Source: Phycisphaerae bacterium (GTDB lineage: Bacteria > Planctomycetota > Phycisphaerae > SM23-33). Taken from it: 39,603 bases of DNA. The stretch spans positions 1 through 39,603 of the forward strand of contig JAIORC010000106.1 in the NCBI GenBank assembly GCA_021108335.1, in the 5' to 3' direction. The notes beneath the pieces were generated by a model that searched no databases, was not told the DNA's origin, and saw only the letters and a list, made by a program, of their open reading frames with translations. The stretch's first letter is position 1; each line of letters opens with the position of its first letter. Shown here piece by piece: positions 27,442-36,847 of this stretch. The translations under genes and the position numbers were made by a program.

Positions 27442-27779
27442 GCTATCTCGAAGCGGGGTTGAACACTTCGAGCCTCCGCCGCAGGGCGATCGCGCACAAT
27501 ATCGCCAATCTCAACACGCCGGGCTTCCGCCGGAACGCCGTGGAGTTCGAGAAACTGCTGGCTGAGGCGATGGAATCGCCGTCCGGCGTGGATTTCGAGG
27601 AGATAAGGGGGCGGCTGCATAAGCCGATGAATACGCCGGTAAAGGGCAACGGCAACGACGTGAACCTTGAAGTGGAGGTCGGCGAATTGATCAAAAGTTC
27701 AGGCCGGCACAAGACTTACCTGCGGCTGTTGAACAAACTTTACAAGCAGATGGAAATGGCTATGCGGGACCAGTTCTGA
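27417..27779 (+). CDS. flgB: Flagellar basal-body rod protein FlgB
   Basis: LNTSSLRRRAIAHNIANLNTPGFRRNAVEFEKLL; followed by flgC. Overlaps the regulator gene by 25 nt. Confidence 0.9.
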   Translation: MGGTESIVSYLEAGLNTSSLRRRAIAHNIANLNTPGFRRNAVEFEKLLAEAMESPSGVDFEEIRGRLHKPMNTPVKGNGNDVNLEVEVGELIKSSGRHKTYLRLLNKLYKQMEMAMRDQF

Positions 27780-27789
27780 GGGCTGAATT

Positions 27790-28200
27790 ATGAGCGACAT
27801 GAACGTATCACCGGTGGACATCGCGATTTCGGGGCTTCGCGCCCAATCCAAGAGCATGAACGTTATCGCCAACAACATTGCCAATGCCCAGACGACGAAC
27901 GTCGGCAACGGCCAACCTTTCCGCCGACAGATGGTGCGGTTCAGCGCAGCTATTGGCGACGAGGCGCTTTCCGGCGTGGATGTCGGCGAAGTTGTGCCCG
28001 ATATGGCCGGCGAGATGAAGCGGATGCTGATGGCTGGTCATCCCGACGCCGACGCTGACGGATACGTTACCATGCCGAACGTTTCGGTGCCGACGGAAAT
28101 GATGCACATGGTTACCGCCACTCGCGCGTACCAGGCGTCGGCGGCGGTGCTTAAGAGGTATCAGGATATTACGGACACCACATTGGAATTACTGCGATAA
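27790..28200 (+). CDS. flgC: Flagellar basal-body rod protein FlgC
   Basis: SPVDIAISGLRAQSKSMNVIANNIANAQTTNVGNGQPFRRQMVRF; C-terminal MMHMVTATRAYQASAAVLKRYQDITDTTLELLR. Confidence 0.93.
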   Translation: MSDMNVSPVDIAISGLRAQSKSMNVIANNIANAQTTNVGNGQPFRRQMVRFSAAIGDEALSGVDVGEVVPDMAGEMKRMLMAGHPDADADGYVTMPNVSVPTEMMHMVTATRAYQASAAVLKRYQDITDTTLELLR

Positions 28201-28214
28201 GCGAGAGGTGAATC

Positions 28215-28526
28215 ATGGCTGGGATAAATCCAGTATCGAACATTCGGGTTTCCATGCCGCAGATGCGTCCGACGACGATGCCCGGAAAGGCGAAAGAGGC
28301 ACCCAAGACCGATTTCGGCGACGTGTTGCGGTCGTATATCGACGGTACGGACGAGAAGCAGAAGGCGGCGGCGACGGCGATTCGCGACCTTGTTGCCGGC
28401 AAAACAACCGACGTGCTGCCGGTCGTCAACGCCGTAGCGAAGGCGGACTTGAGCTTCAAGATGCTCATGGGCGTCAGGAATAAGATGATCGAGGCCTACA
28501 AGGAAACCATGCGTATGCAGATTTAG
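28215..28526 (+). CDS. fliE: Flagellar hook-basal body protein FliE
   Basis: DFGDVLRSYIDGTDEKQKAAATAIRDLVAGKTTDVLPVVNAVAKADLSFKMLMGVRNKMIEAYKETMRMQI. Confidence 0.9.
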   Translation: MAGINPVSNIRVSMPQMRPTTMPGKAKEAPKTDFGDVLRSYIDGTDEKQKAAATAIRDLVAGKTTDVLPVVNAVAKADLSFKMLMGVRNKMIEAYKETMRMQI

Positions 28527-28542
28527 AGAAAGGAAGAGTGTT

Positions 28543-28605
28543 GGTGGCACAGGTTTTCAACCTGTGGCTGGGTGGCCGAAGCACAGGTTACAAACCTGTG
28601 CCACC
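28543..28605. repeat. Repeat locus R8 between fliE and fliF
   Basis: GGTGGCACAGGTTTTCAACCTGTGG ... GCACAGGTTACAAACCTGTGCCACC. Confidence 0.9.
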
Positions 28606-28632
28606 AGGACGGTGGAAGAGTAGAGGGTTACG

Positions 28633-30156
28633 ATGTCTAACATACTTGGCAATTTGAAAGCGGTTTGGAATCAGGCTGGTCCGGTCCACCGCATGACGCT
28701 GATCGGGATTGTGCTTGGATTCGTCCTGGTGGCGGGGTTGCTGGTGTATTGGGCCTCCCAGCCTGACCTGGCGCTGCTGTACGGTGGGCTTTCCAGCCAG
28801 GACGCCGCCCGCATATCCGACAGGCTTCGCGACGAGGACATTCCGTTCAAGATTCGCGACGGGGGCACGGCGATACTGGTTCCGTCCGACAAGGTCTACG
28901 CGCTGCGGTTGATGATGGTCAACCAGGGCCTGCCGGAAGGCGGCAACGAGGGCTACAGCATTCTGGACAACAGCGAGTTGGGCATGAGCCCCTTCAAGGA
29001 GAGCGTGAATTACATTCGGGCCATCGCCGGGGAATTGAGCAAGACGATCAAAATGATGGATGGCGTAACCGCTGCCCGGGTGCAGGTGGTTTCCGACAGG
29101 GGCAATCGTCTCAGCCGTCGCAGCCAAGACGCCAAGGCGTCGGTGTTCATCAAAACCGGTAGCGGGCGGAAGCTAAGTGCCGCGAATGTCGCGGCGGTAA
29201 CGAATCTCGTAGCTGGTGCGGTTCCGGGCGTAACTCCCGAGAAGGTAAAGGTTATCGTCAACGGCAAAACCGAGGCCGGCCTGGCGAAAGACCCCCTGAC
29301 GGCGGTTAGCGGCAACCTGCTGAATTACAAGATGAAGATGGAGAGATACCTTTCCGAGAAGGCGGAGCAGCAGCTTGCGATCGTGCTCGGGCCGGGCCGA
29401 TGCAGTGTGCGGGTTGACGTGGCGCTTTCGACGGCGACTACTCAGAGTACCGAGAACAAGATCGATCCGACGGGGTACGAGATTGAGACGGAGACCAAGA
29501 ACAAGGCTGTTACCGGCGGCGGGCGGGGCAACTCTTCGCCGGGCGGTTCGACGAAGGACAAGACCGAGAAGATCAGCTATGAGCGGTCGCGTACCGTTAC
29601 GCAGAAGGTGGACAGCCCCGGCAGGGTTGAAACCAAGGCGGTGGCGGTGTTCGTAGACCTTTCGGCTGCGGCTGGCGGGGGCGAGGAAGGTAAAGCCCCG
29701 GCGAAGAAGCTGGCTATCAAGGATATCGAGGAAATCGTGCGTAACGCCATCGGCCTGAATTTGCAGAAGGGCGATTCGATAAAGGTCGTGGACGTGGCGT
29801 TCCAGTCCGTGGCGGCGACGGATCAGGACACGTCCGTCGAGGAGGCGGGGATGTTCAGTTCGGACTTTTTGCTGGAGATAGCCAAACGCAGTTCGCTGGG
29901 TCTGCTGGTAATCGGGATGTTGGTGGCGTTCAAGATTTTAAGCGGCAGGAAGGCCAAGGCTGTCGCGGCGGAGTCTTCGGGCGAGGGGGAATCGAGCGAG
30001 GCTGGCGGCGGTGGTGGTGGTGGCGCTGCCCGCAATATTGCTTTGAAGGGTGCGGACAAGCAATTGCGGTCGAAGATTGTGCGGACGTTGCAGTCCAACC
30101 CCAGTGAGGTAAAGCAGTTGTTCGTTTCGTGGATCGAGAGTAACAGCGGCAAGTAG
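28633..30156 (+). CDS. fliF: Flagellar M-ring protein
   Basis: DLALLYGGLSSQDAARISDRLRDEDIPFKIRDGGTAILVPSDKVYALRLMMVNQGLPEGGNEGYSILDNSELGMSPFKESVNYIRAIAGELSKTI. Confidence 0.95.
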   Translation: MSNILGNLKAVWNQAGPVHRMTLIGIVLGFVLVAGLLVYWASQPDLALLYGGLSSQDAARISDRLRDEDIPFKIRDGGTAILVPSDKVYALRLMMVNQGLPEGGNEGYSILDNSELGMSPFKESVNYIRAIAGELSKTIKMMDGVTAARVQVVSDRGNRLSRRSQDAKASVFIKTGSGRKLSAANVAAVTNLVAGAVPGVTPEKVKVIVNGKTEAGLAKDPLTAVSGNLLNYKMKMERYLSEKAEQQLAIVLGPGRCSVRVDVALSTATTQSTENKIDPTGYEIETETKNKAVTGGGRGNSSPGGSTKDKTEKISYERSRTVTQKVDSPGRVETKAVAVFVDLSAAAGGGEEGKAPAKKLAIKDIEEIVRNAIGLNLQKGDSIKVVDVAFQSVAATDQDTSVEEAGMFSSDFLLEIAKRSSLGLLVIGMLVAFKILSGRKAKAVAAESSGEGESSEAGGGGGGGAARNIALKGADKQLRSKIVRTLQSNPSEVKQLFVSWIESNSGK

Positions 30157-30172
30157 CTTGTTACGGATGAAA

Positions 30173-30231
30173 GGTGGCACAGGTTTGTAACCTGTGCAGC
30201 TTACGGCCACAGGTTGCAAACCTGTGCCACC
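30173..30231. repeat. Repeat locus R9 between fliF and fliG
   Basis: GGTGGCACAGGTTTGTAACCTGTGCAGCTTACGGCCACAGGTTGCAAACCTGTGCCACC. Confidence 0.9.
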
Positions 30232-30247
30232 AAAGGGATGGTGAATT

Positions 30248-31258
30248 ATGGCGGCGATAACGGGAACCAAGAAGGCGGCGATGCTGTTGATGTCGTTGGA
30301 TCCGGCCAGTGCCAGCGAGTTGTTGAGCGTGGTCAAGCCGGACACGGCTACCGAAATCGCCACGGAGATGGCCTATCTCAACGGTACGGGCGCCGAGGAG
30401 GCCGAGCAGAGCAGTCATCATATAATCCAGGAGTTCAGCACGCTTTTGACCGGTGGCGAGCAGGATTGGGGCTTGGGGTTCGTCAAGCAGATGCTGGAAA
30501 GTGCGATGGGCTCCGAGCGGTCGGCCAAGGCGTTCGAGGAGGTCAAGCAGCGGCTTGATTATCGCGATCCGTTCGCGTCGATTCGTGGGGCGAATTTGTA
30601 TGAAGTTGCTGCTGCCCTGGAAGGCGAGCCGCCACAGGTACTTTCCCTGGTGCTGGCGGAGTTGCCGGCCAAGGCTGCGGCGGAACTGTTGGGGCTATTG
30701 GAGGATGAGGAGCGAAACGAGGTAATCCGCGGGATGGCTGGGGCGACAAACGTCTCTATCGAGGCGAAGGTGCGTGTCGCCTCGGTAATCAAGGAGCGGC
30801 TGACGGAATTGCGAAAGGGTGGCGGCTCGGCGGGTGGCGGGAATCTCCGCGAGCAACAGATTCGCAAGGTGTCCGTCCTGCTGCGTGGCCTGCCGCTGGA
30901 AACGCGAAACACCATGACCGCCAACATCAAGGAGCAGGACGCCGAAACCGGCGCGCTGGTCATGAAGATGATGGTTACCTGGGAAGATATTATCGCTATT
31001 GACGGGCGGGCGTTGCAGGAGGCGTTGCGGCAGGCCGACCCGCGGAAGCTGGCGCTGGCGATGTTGAATATCGATCAGCGGACGGCGGACAAAATTAAGA
31101 CGAACATGTCCGAGTCCGGGCGAAATATGGTTTACGAGGAGTCGCTGCTGATTTCCACGCCCAAGGCCAAGGACATTACCGAGGCCCGCGAGATGTTACT
31201 GGCGGATTTGCGGGAGCTTAACGAAGCCGGCATGTTGGAATTCGAGGGAGACGATTAG
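30248..31258 (+). CDS. fliG: Flagellar motor switch protein FliG
   Basis: TKKAAMLLMSLDPASASELLSVVKPDTATEIATEMAYL...; C-terminal MKMMVTWEDIIAIDGRALQEALRQADPRKLALAMLNIDQRTADKIKTNMSE. Confidence 0.93.
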   Translation: MAAITGTKKAAMLLMSLDPASASELLSVVKPDTATEIATEMAYLNGTGAEEAEQSSHHIIQEFSTLLTGGEQDWGLGFVKQMLESAMGSERSAKAFEEVKQRLDYRDPFASIRGANLYEVAAALEGEPPQVLSLVLAELPAKAAAELLGLLEDEERNEVIRGMAGATNVSIEAKVRVASVIKERLTELRKGGGSAGGGNLREQQIRKVSVLLRGLPLETRNTMTANIKEQDAETGALVMKMMVTWEDIIAIDGRALQEALRQADPRKLALAMLNIDQRTADKIKTNMSESGRNMVYEESLLISTPKAKDITEAREMLLADLRELNEAGMLEFEGDD

Positions 31259-31879
31259 ATGGTTCAGCCAGTTACATTGCGGATATCCATGCCGTTGGGG
31301 CAAGTGGGTGTCATCGGAGCCGAAGAGGAGAAAACGCCCGAGCAGGAGATGGAGGCGATGCAGGCGGAATTCGACGCCCGGCTTCAGCAGGCGCGGCAGG
31401 GGATGGAACTCGAGCGTGCACAGTTGGTTCGCAGCGGCGAGGCGCTGGCGGCGGCTGGGCTGGGGATAGAGGAGCTTCGCGGGCAGCTTATCGAAGAGAT
31501 AAAGCGGGCGGCGGTGGATCTGGCGATGACCATCGCCCGGAAGGTTCTGGCCCAGCGGGTCGAGGCTGGGGATTTCGATATCGATCCGATAGTGGCAGAG
31601 GCGATTGGGAACCTTCCGCCGCAAGGCGAGATCGTCGTCCGTCTCAGCGGCGGCGACCTTAAGCGGTGCGGATTGGCCAGCCAGGCCAAAGATGCTGTTG
31701 GCGGGCGGATTCGATTCGTCGCCGATCCGGGTGTTTCGCCGGGCGGCTGTGTCGTGGAAAGTGTCGAAGGACGCGTGGAATCTTCGGTGGTAGATTCGCT
31801 GGAGCAGGTGGGAAAGACTATCGGAGCGGAAGATTCGCCGGAGCGGGCTAAAAAAACTATTGGGCCGGAAGAAGAGTGA
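31259..31879 (+). CDS. fliH: Flagellar assembly protein FliH-like
   Basis: Position between fliG and fliI; charged coiled N-terminus (EEEKTPEQEMEAMQAEFDARLQQARQGMELERAQL) and C-terminal LIEEIKRAAVDLAMTIARKVLAQRVEAGDFDIDPIVAEAIGNLP. Confidence 0.8.
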   Translation: MVQPVTLRISMPLGQVGVIGAEEEKTPEQEMEAMQAEFDARLQQARQGMELERAQLVRSGEALAAAGLGIEELRGQLIEEIKRAAVDLAMTIARKVLAQRVEAGDFDIDPIVAEAIGNLPPQGEIVVRLSGGDLKRCGLASQAKDAVGGRIRFVADPGVSPGGCVVESVEGRVESSVVDSLEQVGKTIGAEDSPERAKKTIGPEEE

Positions 31880-33273
31880 TGAGCGTATTGGATATGACAT
31901 ACTGTCATTCGCGTCTGGAGCGGCTTGAGCTTCGGCCTTGCCAGGGGCATGTTGTGGCGGTTACGGGGCTGACGCTGGAATCGAATGGCCCGCCGGTCGG
32001 CATGGGCGAGCTGTGCGACATTCGCCTTTCCGACGGGCGTTCGATTGTGGCGGAGGTTGTTGGCTTCCGTGACGAACGGCGGATTCTCATGCCGCTGGAG
32101 GGCGTGGAGGGTATCGCCCCGAAGGATCGCGTCATAGCCCGCCGGCAGCCTCGGACGATCTCGCTTGGGCAGGGCGTGTTGGGGCGGGTGATCGACGGAC
32201 TGGGCAGGCCTATTGACGGTAAAGGCCCGCTGCCGGAAGGCCAGACGCGGACGCTGGATAACACGTCGCCGGCTCCCATGACCCGCCGGCGAATCACCGA
32301 ACCGCTGCCGCTTGGAATTCGCTCAATGGACGGGGTGAGCACCGTCGGCAAGGGCCAGCGTATGGGAATTTTCGCCGGCAGCGGTGTCGGCAAGAGTGTG
32401 CTGCTGGGCGAGATTGCCCGCGGCAGCCAGGCTGAGGTGAACGTAATCGCGCTTGTTGGCGAGCGTGGGCGGGAGGTTCGCGAGTTTATCGAGGAGAATC
32501 TCGGCCCGGCCGGCCTGGCCCGCAGCGTGGTGTGTGTCGCCACCAGCGACGCCTCGCCCATTCAGCGGGTGAAGGTGGCGTTCCTGGCGATTACCATAGC
32601 GGAGTTTTTCCGCGACCAGGGCAAAGACGTGCTGTTGATGATGGACTCGATAACGCGATTCGCCCACGCCCAGCGGGAGATAGGGCTTGCTGCCGGCGAG
32701 CCGCCCACCACCAAGGGCTATTGCCCCAGCGTTTTCGCCCTCATGCCGAAGTTGATAGAGCGGCTGGGCTGTGCCAGTCGTGGCAGCATTACCGGGATTA
32801 TCACCGTGCTGGTGGACGGCGACGACATGTCCGACCCCGTGGCTGACAACGTCCGGTCGCTGCTGGACGGGCACGTGGTGCTGTCTCGCAAACTTGCGGA
32901 GCAGGGACATTACCCGGCAGTGGATATTCTCGGCAGTATCAGCCGGCTGATGAACTCGGTTACCACGCCGGAACACCAACTGGCTGCGCGGCGATTCAAG
33001 GCGATCTACTCCACCTATCGCGATGCCGAGGATTTGATAAACATCGGCGCGTACGCCGCCGGCAGCAACCGGCGGATCGATCTGGCGGTGGAGTTGATCG
33101 AATGCGTGCGGAGTTTTCTGATCCAGGAATGCGGCGAGGAATGTTGGCCGATGGAGACGGTTGCCGGGCGATTGTGCGAAATCACGCGGCAGTGGGATTT
33201 TTTCCCGGCTGACAAGCAAAGCCTGGCGACGACGGCGATTTCGTCGGAGCAGGCGGATGAAAGGACGAAATGA
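31876..33273 (+). CDS. fliI: Flagellum-specific ATPase FliI
   Basis: GIFAGSGVGKSVLLGEIARG Walker A; LLMMDSITRFAHAQREIGLAAGEPPTTKGYCPSVFALMPKLIERLG. Start may be GTG 31876 or ATG 31879. Confidence 0.95.
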   Translation: MMSVLDMTYCHSRLERLELRPCQGHVVAVTGLTLESNGPPVGMGELCDIRLSDGRSIVAEVVGFRDERRILMPLEGVEGIAPKDRVIARRQPRTISLGQGVLGRVIDGLGRPIDGKGPLPEGQTRTLDNTSPAPMTRRRITEPLPLGIRSMDGVSTVGKGQRMGIFAGSGVGKSVLLGEIARGSQAEVNVIALVGERGREVREFIEENLGPAGLARSVVCVATSDASPIQRVKVAFLAITIAEFFRDQGKDVLLMMDSITRFAHAQREIGLAAGEPPTTKGYCPSVFALMPKLIERLGCASRGSITGIITVLVDGDDMSDPVADNVRSLLDGHVVLSRKLAEQGHYPAVDILGSISRLMNSVTTPEHQLAARRFKAIYSTYRDAEDLINIGAYAAGSNRRIDLAVELIECVRSFLIQECGEECWPMETVAGRLCEITRQWDFFPADKQSLATTAISSEQADERTK

Positions 33274-33743
33274 TGCGGTTTCACTGGCCATTACAGCGAC
33301 TGCTGGACGTAACCGATATGCGGGCGCTGGCGGTCAAGGCGGAACTGTTCGACCAGTCGTGCAGAATCGCCAAAGGCCGGGAGGAAATCCACCGCCGCGA
33401 GCACATGCTGGAAATGATGCTGGACGATATGGGCCAAATCGGTATTGCCGAGCGGATGGCGAGGCAGGAAACGATTATGAAATGTTATTACTACGAGCGG
33501 AACGAGATATCCAAGGTGCAGTGCGGTGTCGATGAATTGACTGTCCAGTGGGAGCAGACGAGGCAGAAGCTCGCCGGCTTGCAGGCCAGGATTGACACCC
33601 TCGATAAATTGCGGGACGAAGCCGGCAAGGAGTTTCGGCGGCTTGAAGATTTGCAGCAGCAGCAGCAACTGGATGAGGCGTACCAGGTTACTTTCGCACG
33701 GAAGGTGCAAAATCGCAACAAGGGACTTTTAACCGTGAAATAG
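33270..33743 (+). CDS. fliJ: Flagellar FliJ-like coiled-coil protein
   Basis: FHWPLQRLLDVTDMRALAVKAELFDQSCRIAKGREEIHRREHMLE...; immediately downstream of fliI. Confidence 0.72.
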   Translation: MMRFHWPLQRLLDVTDMRALAVKAELFDQSCRIAKGREEIHRREHMLEMMLDDMGQIGIAERMARQETIMKCYYYERNEISKVQCGVDELTVQWEQTRQKLAGLQARIDTLDKLRDEAGKEFRRLEDLQQQQQLDEAYQVTFARKVQNRNKGLLTVK

Positions 33744-33789
33744 AGGCTGGTATGGATTCTTGAGGTTGACGGATTAATGGGAGCGAGTC

Positions 33790-34455
33790 ATGAAGAAAAT
33801 AATTACGATCGTCGTGTTTGTCGTGCTGGCTGGGGCCAGTTTTGGAGTTTCGTTCATGGTGTCGCAGGGGGTTATCAAGGCCAATCGTCCCGGCAAGCCC
33901 AAAGAGGTTGACCCCACGGCAGCGACTGTTGAGACGAAGTTGCTGAATGGGATGGCGGCAGCCAGTTCTACTCAGATGAGGCCCAAGGAAACGCAGTTGG
34001 ATGAGTTGATCCGCGAGCTTCGTGCCAGGACGCAGCAGCTTGATCGGCGTAAACGCGACCTGGACGAGCGGGAAAGACGGCTTGCTATGGCGTCGGATCA
34101 GTTGCAGAGGCAGAGCGAAGACCTGGAGAAGCTCCGGATAGACCTGGTTGCTGCGATGACTCCGCTGAAAAACGCGCGGAAGCAACTGCTCAAGGGTCAC
34201 GTGATGATAAAGGCCCAGGAGGTACGCAACCTCCAGAATACCGCAAAGATGTATGCCAAGATGGACCCAGCCAATGCGGCGAGGATTCTTCTGGAGATGA
34301 TAAAGAACAGGCAGGCGGACTCGGCGACGAAGATTATCCGCTTTTTGCCGGAGAAGAGTTGGGCGGCCATCATGGACGAATTCAAGGAGATGGGCCCGGC
34401 GATGGAGATTATCCAGAAGCAGTTGAAGGTGATACAGGAAAACAGGCAGGGATAA
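33790..34455 (+). CDS. MotE-like / MgtE-N-domain flagellar protein
   Basis: N-terminal TM, coiled coil, then QNTAKMYAKMDPANAARILLEMIKNRQADSATKIIRFLPEKSWAAIMDEF. Confidence 0.72.
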   Translation: MKKIITIVVFVVLAGASFGVSFMVSQGVIKANRPGKPKEVDPTAATVETKLLNGMAAASSTQMRPKETQLDELIRELRARTQQLDRRKRDLDERERRLAMASDQLQRQSEDLEKLRIDLVAAMTPLKNARKQLLKGHVMIKAQEVRNLQNTAKMYAKMDPANAARILLEMIKNRQADSATKIIRFLPEKSWAAIMDEFKEMGPAMEIIQKQLKVIQENRQG

Positions 34456-34539
34456 TTTTTAATATGGTATGGGCAGCGTGTGTAGGCGTTGCCTTGAATT
34501 ACCGGGATTTTGCGGCGAAAGACAGGCAGGGATAGAAAA

Positions 34540-35310
34540 ATGGACATCGGAACAATAATAGGGATCGTGGCTGGTTTTGCCTGCGTTGGCATTTCCGTGA
34601 TTTCCGGTGGAGACGCGGCGATGTTCGTCAACATTCCGTCGATAATGATCGTCGTGGGCGGGATGGTTTCCACCACGCTGATTCATTTTTCGCTCGGGCA
34701 GGTGATAAAAATCACAACCGTCGTCAAGAAGACGATTTTGTATAAATTGCCCACCGACGGAGAGGTGATTCAGAAGATGGTGAATTTCGCAGCTATTAAC
34801 CGCCGGGACGGTTCGCTGGCTTTGGAGAAACATATCAAGGAGGCTGGAGACAAGTTCTTCATCAAGGGGTTGCGTATGGTTGTGGACGGGCTTGGTGAGG
34901 ATGCGATTGAGAGGCAGTTGGGCATGGAGATTGACAACCTCCAGCAGCGTCACGCTATCGGCAAGCAGATTCTGGAATTCATGGGCGCGTCGGCTCCGGC
35001 GTTCGGCATGATCGGGACGCTGATCGGCTTGGTGCAGATGCTCGGTTCGTTGAGCGATCCGTCGGGCATTGGCGTCGGTATGGCTACGGCGTTGATTACG
35101 ACTTTTTACGGTGCGATTCTAGCGAATCTGGTTTTTATCCCACTGGCTGGGAAGTTGGGGATGCGTTCCAAGGGCGAGTCGGCCTTGCGGGAGATGATTG
35201 TCGAGGGCATTCTGGGCATCGTTGCCGGAGATGCTCCAACGGCGGTGCGGGAACGCATGCAGACGTTCCAGTCCACCGGTAAGCGGGTCATTGTTAAACC
35301 CAAGATATAA
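34540..35310 (+). CDS. motA: Flagellar motor stator protein MotA
   Basis: MDIGTIIGIVAGFACVGISVISGGDAAMFVNIPSIMIVVGGMVSTTLIHF...GMIGTLIGLVQMLGSLSDPSGIGVGMATALITTFYGAILANLVFIPLAGKL. Start chosen at 34540. Confidence 0.93.
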   Translation: MDIGTIIGIVAGFACVGISVISGGDAAMFVNIPSIMIVVGGMVSTTLIHFSLGQVIKITTVVKKTILYKLPTDGEVIQKMVNFAAINRRDGSLALEKHIKEAGDKFFIKGLRMVVDGLGEDAIERQLGMEIDNLQQRHAIGKQILEFMGASAPAFGMIGTLIGLVQMLGSLSDPSGIGVGMATALITTFYGAILANLVFIPLAGKLGMRSKGESALREMIVEGILGIVAGDAPTAVRERMQTFQSTGKRVIVKPKI

Positions 35311-35344
35311 GGATTTGAAGACTTAGACGGAAAGAAAACACGTT

Positions 35345-36004
35345 ATGCCTCGTGACAAGAAAGAGAGAAAAGAAGACGGACCACCTTCCCAGGCCTGGAT
35401 CGTAACATTCAGCGATTGCATGACGCTGTTGTTGTGCTTCTTCGTCCTGCTGATGACGTTTTCTTCTTTCGAGGAGGCGAAGTTCAGCCAGTTGGCTGGG
35501 GCGTTCCAGAGTAAGAGTTACGACGCGCTGGAACATAACCCCCGCATGCAAAAGAATTCCTACTTCGACCGTCCATATCGCGCGAACGAAGTCGAGGAGG
35601 GCAGTGCGGTTCCTACCGACAGGCCGAAACACGACAACCCGCCCCGGCCACCGCTGGAAATGCTGGACGTGGATATGGATAAGGATTGCACGATCTTTTA
35701 CCTGCCCAGCGGCGAAGTTTTTTATGCACGCGGGCACGTGCTGACCCACTCCGCGCGGGAATTCTGCGACGTCCTTGCGGAATTCCTGCGGGAAAAACCC
35801 TGTCGCGTGGTAATCGGCGAAACAAGCAACCGGGAGGCTGAGAGCTTCCGGCGATCCTGGGCGATCATGCGATACCTGATTACCCAAAAGCGTATTGCCT
35901 CCCGGCGGTTCAGTATCAATGCGGAGGCTATCGCCTCGCCCGAGCGGTTCGGCGACAAGGCGGTTGTGGCGGTGAGCCTAGTGAACGTGAAAATCGAGGA
36001 ATAA
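35345..36004 (+). CDS. motB: MotB-like stator protein 1
   Basis: PPSQAWIVTFSDCMTLLLCFFVLLMTFSSFE (TM with conserved Asp), C-terminal divergent OmpA-like region. Confidence 0.82.
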   Translation: MPRDKKERKEDGPPSQAWIVTFSDCMTLLLCFFVLLMTFSSFEEAKFSQLAGAFQSKSYDALEHNPRMQKNSYFDRPYRANEVEEGSAVPTDRPKHDNPPRPPLEMLDVDMDKDCTIFYLPSGEVFYARGHVLTHSAREFCDVLAEFLREKPCRVVIGETSNREAESFRRSWAIMRYLITQKRIASRRFSINAEAIASPERFGDKAVVAVSLVNVKIEE

Positions 36005-36027
36005 CCGGATGTGCGGGCCAATGAATA

Positions 36028-36747
36028 ATGGGTAGAGAAAGAAAAAAACTCGAAGAAGAACCAGACGAAGTACCAGCCTGGATTATCTCCTTCACGGACA
36101 TGATTACGCTGCTGCTTGCGTTTTTCGTTTTGCTCCAGGCGTTTGCGCACGAGCAGACGCCGGAGCTGTTTTTCGAGGGGCAGGGTTCGTTTCGCCGGGC
36201 GATCAAGGGTATGGGTATACCGCGGTGGTTGTACGGCAAGAAAAAACGGGTCAAGCGGAGTTTTTACGTGAACAAATACCCCGCCGAGCCGGACAAGGAA
36301 AAGCGGAAGAACAGGCCTATTCTCAACGCCAACCGGCAGAGGCTGCAGCGGATGTTCCAGAAATTGAAGGAGGAGACCCAGAGCGAATCCGGCAGCATGC
36401 TGCGTACGATTCGGGTCGAGGCTATGCCGATTAAATTCTCGCCAGGCTCGGCGGAACTTGACGCCCAGGCCCGCAGCAGCCTGGACAACCTGGCGGTGGA
36501 GCTGAGTTCCAACCCGCCGGCCAAACGCAGCGCGGTGTATTTAATCGGGCTGGCGCCAGACGCGTCCAGCCCGCAGAAGCAGTGGGTGTTGTCCGGGCGG
36601 CGGGCAAGGGCGGCGGAACGATACCTTCGCGAAAAAATAGTGGATATGGACAGGAACTGGACCCTGCACGCCTGGGGAGGAGGCCGACAGTTCGGCAGCA
36701 TTCCCAAAGGCTCGTATGTGGGGCTTGTGATTATGGGGAGCGGGTGA
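36028..36747 (+). CDS. motB: MotB-like stator protein 2
   Basis: VPAWIISFTDMITLLLAFFVLLQAFAHEQ (TM with conserved Asp); OmpA-like KFSPGSAELDAQARSSLDNLAVEL...WVLSGRRARAAERYLRE. Confidence 0.85.
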   Translation: MGRERKKLEEEPDEVPAWIISFTDMITLLLAFFVLLQAFAHEQTPELFFEGQGSFRRAIKGMGIPRWLYGKKKRVKRSFYVNKYPAEPDKEKRKNRPILNANRQRLQRMFQKLKEETQSESGSMLRTIRVEAMPIKFSPGSAELDAQARSSLDNLAVELSSNPPAKRSAVYLIGLAPDASSPQKQWVLSGRRARAAERYLREKIVDMDRNWTLHAWGGGRQFGSIPKGSYVGLVIMGSG

Positions 36748-36830
36748 AAAACGGGAAAAACAGGAACCGGGAACCAGGAACTGGGAACCGGGAAAACGAA
36801 AAACGGGAACACCGGGAACCGGGAAATATT
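36748..36830 (+). repeat. Purine-rich degenerate GGGAACCGGGAA tract upstream of fliL
   Basis: aaaacgggaaaaacaggaaccgggaaccaggaactgggaaccgggaaaacgaaaaacgggaacaccgggaaccgggaaat, beginning right after the motB2 stop codon. Confidence 0.9.
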
Positions 36831-36847
36831 GCATAAGGATATAAATC

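Noticed and set aside
13135-30231. TGGCACAGGTTTGCA in repeats as active sigma54 promoters
   Set aside because: Spacing between GG and GC is 9 nt instead of 10, and many copies have GT or TC instead of GC; unlikely to be functional as such.
28543-30231. Palindromic repeats as intrinsic terminators
   Set aside because: No T-tract follows the stems, and essential downstream fli genes in the same direction would be cut off.
33655-33672. CAG microsatellite in fliJ as a phase-variable tract
   Set aside because: Only a short in-frame poly-Gln run (trinucleotide units), which would not cause frameshift switching.
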